64,000 nucleotides of DNA from Acidobacteriota bacterium. Lineage in GTDB: Bacteria; Acidobacteriota; Vicinamibacteria; Vicinamibacterales; SCN-69-37. Below the pieces are notes generated by a model, which saw only the letters and a list, made by a program, of their open reading frames with translations, did not search any database and had not been told where the DNA came from. The first letter of the stretch is position 1, and each line of letters opens with the position of its first letter. The position numbers were made by a program, and so were the translations under genes. This document shows, in pieces, positions 59,213 to 64,000 of this stretch. Location of the stretch: positions 124,001 to 188,000 of the forward strand of contig CANIII010000002.1 in the NCBI GenBank assembly GCA_947467605.1. The letters are read 5' to 3'.

Positions 59213-60256
59213 TCACCTCAAGACCAACCGATCCACGGCGGCCGTCCATGTCATGCCGGCCGCGCGCGCCGCCGCGGCACGTCCGAGTCGTTCAGCCAGG
59301 GCAACATCGCCGACGAGTCTGCCCAGCGCAGCGCCAAGCGCGGAGGCGTCAGGCTCGACCACCTCGCCGTTGACGCCCGAGTCCACGAGTTCAATCGGCG
59401 CACCGCTGTCGGCCGCCGTGATCACAGCCTTACCCGAGGCAAACGCCTCGACTGTGACCATCCCGAAATCTTCATCCTTCGGCACAAAGCACACCGCGCG
59501 ACACGTCGCCAGATAGCGCGTCAGCTCGTCGTCGCTAATGTGCCCGACCAGCGACACCCGGTCCTGCAGCCCGCGCTCACGAATCTGCGACAGCAGCGCC
59601 TGGCGTTCTTCGCCATCGCCCGCGATCACGCATCGCACACCTGCCGCGGACGGCGTCGCCAGTGCGTCGATGACGAGCGCGATGCGCTTGAGCGGTGCGA
59701 GCCGTGAATACACAAAGATGAAATCGCCATACGACTCGCAGCGGTAGTCGCGATGGGGCGCGGGCGGATACAAGACTTCCGACGCCACACCATTCCATTT
59801 CGTCAATCGCGCCTGCACGACCCCGGACTGCGCAAACAGCTTCGTGACGTGGTGCTTGAAGAGATAGGTGTCCGCCGCATGAATCAGTCGGCGACGCATC
59901 CCTTCCTTGAATCGGCCCTGTGCCGAGAGCCCCGCAGAGAACGTCTCCCAGAGGTCGTAGTACTCGCGCATCGGATGATTCAGCCAACACACATGCCGCT
60001 CGTGGCGAACCGCGTAGCTCGGATACCGCAACGTCACGACCTGATCGACACGCTCGCCGGCGCCGGTGCGACCGACGTCGGTCATCCAGTTGGCCAGATA
60101 CGCCGAGGCCTGTCGGCCGAATCGATTCGACGGCGTCGTGATCAGATCCGCGTCATGCCCGTGCTCCCGCAGCGCACGCACCAGCGCACGGGCGATCACC
60201 AGGTGGCCGCCTTCAACAAAGGGCGGTGACGATGTGACGACGGCGATGCGCGACAC
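59213..60256 (-). CDS. GT4-family glycosyltransferase
   Basis: The 347-residue GT-B enzyme starts MSRIAVVTSSPPFVEGGHLV, has the acceptor domain to about residue 165, and the nucleotide-sugar domain with FVYSRLAPLKRIALVIDAL, VIAGDGEERQALLSQIRERG, VGHISDDELTRYLATCRAVC and the EX7E-like FVPKDEDFGMVTVEAFASGK. It probably adds a sugar to a surface polysaccharide or lipid; donor and acceptor are unknown. Confidence 0.9.
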   Translation of the reverse strand: MSRIAVVTSSPPFVEGGHLVIARALVRALREHGHDADLITTPSNRFGRQASAYLANWMTDVGRTGAGERVDQVVTLRYPSYAVRHERHVCWLNHPMREYYDLWETFSAGLSAQGRFKEGMRRRLIHAADTYLFKHHVTKLFAQSGVVQARLTKWNGVASEVLYPPAPHRDYRCESYGDFIFVYSRLAPLKRIALVIDALATPSAAGVRCVIAGDGEERQALLSQIRERGLQDRVSLVGHISDDELTRYLATCRAVCFVPKDEDFGMVTVEAFASGKAVITAADSGAPIELVDSGVNGEVVEPDASALGAALGRLVGDVALAERLGRAAAARAAGMTWTAAVDRLVLR

Positions 60257-60259
60257 GCG

Positions 60260-61012
60260 CTAGCGCTGCCCCACCACGCGCGCGGGAATGCCAACGGCGA
60301 TGGCGCCAGGCGGCACCGCGTCGCGCACGACGGCGCCGGCACCAATGACCGCGCGGTCACCGACGGTCACGCCATCGAGAATCTTCGCGCCCGCCCCCAG
60401 CCACGCGCCGTCCCCGACATGGACGCCGGCCGATCGTCGCTGCTGTTCAATAACCGGCACTTCGGGATTACTGAAGTCGTGGTCACCACCGATGAGGTAG
60501 CAATACGCGGCGATCAGCGTGTCGCGGCCAATCGAGACGTCGCTCGCGGAGAACACTTCGCAGTTAAATCCGAGATTGGCGCCATCGGCGATCGCGATAT
60601 TGCCGTTCTTGCACGAGAGGATCGTGTTGCGCCCGAGGAACACGCCGTTCCCGATGCGGATGCCGGCGTTGGCCGTGCCCTTGGCGTCGATGAGGCAGTT
60701 GTCGTCGACCATCACGTTGTCGCCGATGTGAATCTTGTGCGGATGCCGCAGCACGACGTTCTGTCCGAAGATCACGTCGCGTCCGCACGAACCCAGTAGC
60801 GCGGGATAGAGCCACTTGCGCATCGCGAGGCCGAACGCGCCGGGAATGTGCTGCGAGAACATGACGACGAGCTCGTGCTTGATCAGCGCGCCCCAGCCGG
60901 GCTTGCCGATGACGAGCGCGGAGTACTTCGCGCGCGCGCCGCCGGGCGCGTCAAACAGCTGCTGCTGTGCGCGCGGGATGTCGCCGGTCGGACGGTCTTC
61001 AGATCCAGCCAT
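60260..61012 (-). CDS. Left-handed beta-helix acyltransferase
   Basis: The 250-residue protein contains hexapeptide repeats: HPHKIHIGDNVMVDDNCLID, ANAGIRIGNGVFLGRNTILS, CKNGNIAIADGANLGFNCEV and VGDGAWLGAGAKILDGVTVG, ending VPPGAIAVGIPARVVGQR, as in NodL/WbbJ-type O-acetyltransferases. The likely job is acetylation of a surface sugar. It overlaps the SDR gene by 14 bases and ends three bases before the glycosyltransferase. Confidence 0.88.
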   Translation of the reverse strand: MAGSEDRPTGDIPRAQQQLFDAPGGARAKYSALVIGKPGWGALIKHELVVMFSQHIPGAFGLAMRKWLYPALLGSCGRDVIFGQNVVLRHPHKIHIGDNVMVDDNCLIDAKGTANAGIRIGNGVFLGRNTILSCKNGNIAIADGANLGFNCEVFSASDVSIGRDTLIAAYCYLIGGDHDFSNPEVPVIEQQRRSAGVHVGDGAWLGAGAKILDGVTVGDRAVIGAGAVVRDAVPPGAIAVGIPARVVGQR

Positions 61013-61979
61013 GTTCGCGATACCACTCCAGTGTGCGACCGATGCCGTCCGTGAGGCCGACGCGCGGGGTAAAGCCCAGTTCCGCGCGGGCCCGGCTGAT
61101 ATCGAATGCGCGACTCTTTGTGAAGAAGTCTACACGGCGACGGAAGATTGGCGGCTCGATCCCGAATGGCGCACAGAGCGCTTCGCACAGCGCGCCCGCG
61201 ATCCAGAACGGCCATACGGGCCAATGCATTCTCGGTGGCGCCACCTTGGCGATCTTCGCGGTGATCGCGACGAGTTCCGTGAGGGTCGTGACCTCCCCGC
61301 CAGCCAAGATGTATGTGCGGCCGGCTGCGCCGGGCACCGTGCCGCAGAGTCGGAATCCGTCGCACAGGTCATCCACGTGCGTCAGGTGATAGAAGACTTT
61401 GCCGTTGCCGAGAAAGAGAAACCGTCCGCGCGCCACGCCGCCAAACAGTTTGAGCAGTCGTCGATCGCCGCCACCGTAGATCCCGGACGGCCGCGCGATG
61501 ACCAACTCGACACCGGTCCGTGCCGCGGCGTCGCGACCGAGTTGCTCGCCGAGAACCTTCGTTTCTTGATACACGTCACCGGGTCGGAGCGGTGCGTCCT
61601 CATTGGCTGGCGGATGTTCGATGTCGCCGTGCACGCCAACCGTGCTGCAGTGCACGACGCGCCGCACACCTGTGGCCTTTGCGCACTCGATCAATGTCAC
61701 CACCGCGTCGGCATTGACGGCGCGGTAGACGGATTCCTTCAGGCTCGCGGCGCGATACAACGCGCCGATGTTGTAGACAACCTCAATGCCCTGCATCGCG
61801 CGCAACAGACTGTCGCGATCCGTGAGATCGCCCGGCACGACCTCGATGCCGACCTGCGCGAGGTCGACGGCCTTCGAGACATCGCGGACGACCACACGCA
61901 CCTGGTCACCGGCGGCGAGCAACCGTCTCGCCAGATGGCCACCGGTAAAGCCGGTCGCCCCGGTCACGAGCACGTTCAT
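60999..61979 (-). CDS. Extended SDR NAD(P)-dependent epimerase/dehydratase (HpnA/DFR-like)
   Basis: The 326-residue protein starts MNVLVTGATGFTGGHLARRL and has VVYNIGALYRAASLKESVYR, CSTVGVHGDIEHPPANEDAP and a catalytic YxxxK in VYQETKVLGEQ, with RPSGIYGGGDRRLLKLFGGV. It resembles the dihydroflavonol reductase/HpnA group of sugar or polyprenol-linked SDRs. Substrate is unknown. It overlaps the methyltransferase gene by four bases. Confidence 0.85.
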   Translation of the reverse strand: MNVLVTGATGFTGGHLARRLLAAGDQVRVVVRDVSKAVDLAQVGIEVVPGDLTDRDSLLRAMQGIEVVYNIGALYRAASLKESVYRAVNADAVVTLIECAKATGVRRVVHCSTVGVHGDIEHPPANEDAPLRPGDVYQETKVLGEQLGRDAAARTGVELVIARPSGIYGGGDRRLLKLFGGVARGRFLFLGNGKVFYHLTHVDDLCDGFRLCGTVPGAAGRTYILAGGEVTTLTELVAITAKIAKVAPPRMHWPVWPFWIAGALCEALCAPFGIEPPIFRRRVDFFTKSRAFDISRARAELGFTPRVGLTDGIGRTLEWYREHGWI

Positions 61980-62719
61980 CGTTCGGCCACCACGGTCACC
62001 GGCGAACCCAGCAAGCGCAGGACGCCGATCGCCTCAAATGCCCCTTCGATGCTGGTGGTGAACAGCACCGAGTTGAACAACTTGTGGAAATTGATCGGCA
62101 GGACGAATTGGCGGTGCATCTCGACCACGCGAAAGCCCGATGCGGTCAGCACCTCGCGCACGGCGGCTTCGCGGATCACGCGGTAGGCCTCGGTCTCGCC
62201 TCCCATCGCCTTTCGCACCCGGCGCAGCACACTCTCGATGCTCGCGAAACTGCCCAGCGCCGGAAAGTCCACGACCACGCGGCCACTCGACACGCGACAG
62301 AGTTCGCTCACACACTGCCGCCAATTGGGCGTGTGCATGATGACCCGCAGCGACACGGCCGCGTCGAATTCACGATCCGCAAATGGCAACTGATGCGCAT
62401 CACCCACCTTGAATGTGGCCGCCAGCCCCTGCTCGCTCGCATGGCGCTCGGCGACCGCGAGCATCTCGGCCGAGGCATCGACGCCCGTCACCACGGCCCC
62501 CTCACGCGCGAACGCCAGCGCGGCTCGCCCCGTCCCGGTGCCAACATCCAGAATCCGCCGGCCAGCCATCGGCGCGAGTGCGCGCAGCAGCAGGGTCTGC
62601 TGCGTCTCCTGAATCAACTGCCCGATGGGGCCGCCAAACCGGAGCGCGTCAAACCCTTCCGCCACGTCTCGGCTGCGGTAGTGCTCGTAGCTGTAGTGAT
62701 CCTTCGGCGTCTCGCTCAT
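61976..62719 (-). CDS. SAM-dependent methyltransferase of the glycan operon
   Basis: The 247-residue enzyme has motif I ILDVGTGTGRAALAFAREGA, VTGVDASAEMLAVAERHASE and the VGDAHQLPFADREFDAAVSL segment of UbiE/COQ5-like methyltransferases. The N-terminus (KDHYSYEHYRSRDVAEGFDA) is a family-like lead. It overlaps the upstream glycosyltransferase by four bases, so it probably modifies the same glycan or lipid. Confidence 0.85.
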   Translation of the reverse strand: MSETPKDHYSYEHYRSRDVAEGFDALRFGGPIGQLIQETQQTLLLRALAPMAGRRILDVGTGTGRAALAFAREGAVVTGVDASAEMLAVAERHASEQGLAATFKVGDAHQLPFADREFDAAVSLRVIMHTPNWRQCVSELCRVSSGRVVVDFPALGSFASIESVLRRVRKAMGGETEAYRVIREAAVREVLTASGFRVVEMHRQFVLPINFHKLFNSVLFTTSIEGAFEAIGVLRLLGSPVTVVAER

Positions 62720-63894
62720 ACCGCGCTGCTTTGCGCGAGCCGCGTCATCGCATCCCGCGTCTTGGCGAGATAGGCCTCTTCGCTGTACTTCACGTCGGCC
62801 ATCGCCTTGGCTGCGGCGCCAATCGCGCGCGACCGCGCCGGGTCGCTCACCGCCGCGATGATGCCCTGAGCGTACGCCGCTGGTGTCGGTTCCGTCAGGA
62901 TCGACGTCGCATCATCAAGCACTTGTGTATGCGTGAGCAATCGCGTGGCGACGATCGGTCGACCCGAGCGGAGGTACTGGTAGAGCTTGAGCGGCGTGTT
63001 GGTGCCGGTGGAGCGCGGTGAGACCAGCACGTCGGCAGCATCGAGATACGCGGGCACATCCGAGGCGGGGCGCTGGCCAGTGAACAACACGGAGGCGGCA
63101 ATACCCGCGGCGGCAATGCGCGCACTCGCGGCGTCCACCTGCTGCGGCTCGCCGCCCATCATCACGAACCGCACGTCGGGTCGTGCGGCGACGACCGCGG
63201 GCATCGCGTCGAACAGCAGGTCGAGGCCCTGATAGTGCTCAAAGGTGCCCGTGTAGAGGACCATCGGCGTGCCGTCCGCCAGGCCGAGCGCCGTTCGAAT
63301 CGCCGCACCGCTGCCGGGCGTCGGCGCATCGCCCGATCCCATCGCGTTCTCGATCAGCACCATCGGGACGTTCGTGTCGACGTCCCGGACCGCGACCTCG
63401 AGCTGCGGACAGATCACGATCACGACCTGCGACCGGCGGATCATCAATCGCTCCAGCCAATCAAAGACGCTCGCGAGCCACTTCGACTTCTCGTAGCCGA
63501 AATTGGAAATCTGCTGCGGCAGGCTCGAGTGCATGTCGTACAGATGCGGCACGCCAAGGAGCCAGGCGAGGACGATCCCGATGGCGCCGCCTTCTTCGTG
63601 GGAGTGCACCGCGTCGTAGCGCCCAGAGAGGGCCACACGCAGCGAGGTCAATGCCAAGAAGACGTCGAGCGGCACCTTGGCCCATGACGGGCCGATCCCG
63701 ATCCGCGTCATGAACGGCGGCTTCATCGTGCGGATGATCCGCACGCCCGGGATCTCGCGATCGGCGCCAAACGGATACGTCACGAAGTCGACGGTATGTC
63801 CCATCGAGCTCAGCGCGCGCAGGCGGTGGTATTCGGAGAAGGGTGTGCCCCGTGGCTCAAAGAACGGCTCGGGGGCAATCATCAGGATGTGCAT
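62716..63894 (-). CDS. GT4-family glycosyltransferase, first gene of the glycan run
   Basis: The 392-residue GT-B protein starts MHILMIAPEPFFEPRGTPFS, has the donor domain with VLYTGTFEHYQGLDLLFDAM, FVMMGGEPQQVDAASARIAA and VLVSPRSTGTNTPLKLYQYL. The frame extends to 63957, but ATG 63894 begins the glycosyltransferase. It leads an eight-gene minus-strand run with gaps or overlaps of only a few bases. Confidence 0.88.
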   Translation of the reverse strand: MHILMIAPEPFFEPRGTPFSEYHRLRALSSMGHTVDFVTYPFGADREIPGVRIIRTMKPPFMTRIGIGPSWAKVPLDVFLALTSLRVALSGRYDAVHSHEEGGAIGIVLAWLLGVPHLYDMHSSLPQQISNFGYEKSKWLASVFDWLERLMIRRSQVVIVICPQLEVAVRDVDTNVPMVLIENAMGSGDAPTPGSGAAIRTALGLADGTPMVLYTGTFEHYQGLDLLFDAMPAVVAARPDVRFVMMGGEPQQVDAASARIAAAGIAASVLFTGQRPASDVPAYLDAADVLVSPRSTGTNTPLKLYQYLRSGRPIVATRLLTHTQVLDDATSILTEPTPAAYAQGIIAAVSDPARSRAIGAAAKAMADVKYSEEAYLAKTRDAMTRLAQSSAV

Positions 63895-63902
63895 GCCAGA
63901 TG

Positions 63903-63936
63903 GCCCGCTCGTGCGGGCACAAGTCCCGTTATTGTA
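63903..63936 (-). promoter_or_regulatory. Candidate -10 and leader hairpin of the glycan operon
   Basis: On the minus strand TACAAT (63931-63936) is a good -10 hexamer; CTTGGT about 16 bases upstream is a weak -35. A hairpin GCCCGC-ACGA-GCGGGC (63903-63918) then falls in the short leader, eight bases before the ATG at 63894, where it could mask initiation. Confidence 0.45.
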
Positions 63937-64000
63937 GCGTGGCCTTCGACCAACCAAGGCCTCTCCTGTGATGTAATCAACGCCGTGCGATCGTTTATCA

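Overview
The window is GC-rich bacterial chromosome, densely coded, with no phage, insertion sequence, CRISPR array, tRNA or rRNA. Gene content suggests a Gram-negative, probably Acidobacteriota-like organism (Vicinamibacteria would fit): a hybrid type II secretion/type IV pilus operon, outer-membrane and lipoprotein genes, secreted amidohydrolases, and high-GC coding with many 1-4 base gene overlaps. No 16S or ribosomal protein gene is present, so the placement is an inference from gene content only.

Layout. 1-5.8 kb: a XerD recombinase cut by the window edge, then a cell-wall recycling cluster (murQ, nagB, a GlcNAc/MurNAc kinase, a GHL10-type glycoside hydrolase, an AmiE-like serine hydrolase). 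5.8-19.2 kb: an unusual pseudopilin, an Ig/PKD-repeat lipoprotein, and a leftward 11-gene secretion operon (lipoprotein, lytic transglycosylase, gspF, gspE, pilM, pilN, pilO, a pilP-like gene, a secretin ending in a cohesin-like domain, two gspG-type pseudopilins). 19.3-21.3 kb: a two-gene bacterial microcompartment locus (one hexameric shell protein plus an acylating aldehyde dehydrogenase with a tail). 21.4-26 kb: MltD-like transglycosylase, YifB/ComM ATPase, a decayed Phd/VapC toxin-antitoxin pair, an M23 peptidase. 26-33.5 kb: housekeeping genes secA-guaB, tsaE-nnrDE and a class IV aminotransferase. 33.6-39 kb: gcvT-gcvH-gcvP with an adjacent sigma-54-type activator lacking the GAFTGA loop. 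39-41 kb: comEA, a FimT-like prepilin, a small unknown gene, a DUF3185-like gene and csbD. 41-44.6 kb: a sugar epimerase and two tandem paralogous exported amidohydrolases. 44.7-53.3 kb: rnpB (RNase P RNA) and a run of leftward genes: an NtrC-type regulator, ligA, a polyprenyl diphosphate synthase, tatD, metG, radC. 53.3-57 kb: a small lipoprotein, a DapF homologue in which both catalytic cysteines are serine, a methyltransferase and glpD. 57-64 kb: a leftward eight-gene run that begins with glycan genes (two glycosyltransferases, methyltransferase, SDR, acyltransferase) and ends with ttcA, dtd and a putative beta-barrel protein.

How it fits together. Several blocks serve the envelope: murein recycling, two lytic transglycosylases and an M23 peptidase for wall remodelling, a secretion/pilus machine, and surface-glycan enzymes. 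The most unusual observations are the secretin-cohesin fusion in a PilMNO-type secretion operon, the minimal microcompartment locus, the Ser/Ser DapF homologue, a 33-base intergenic repeat that supplies a start codon in one copy and a protein C-terminus in the other, and several promoters placed so close to start codons that leaderless transcripts are likely.
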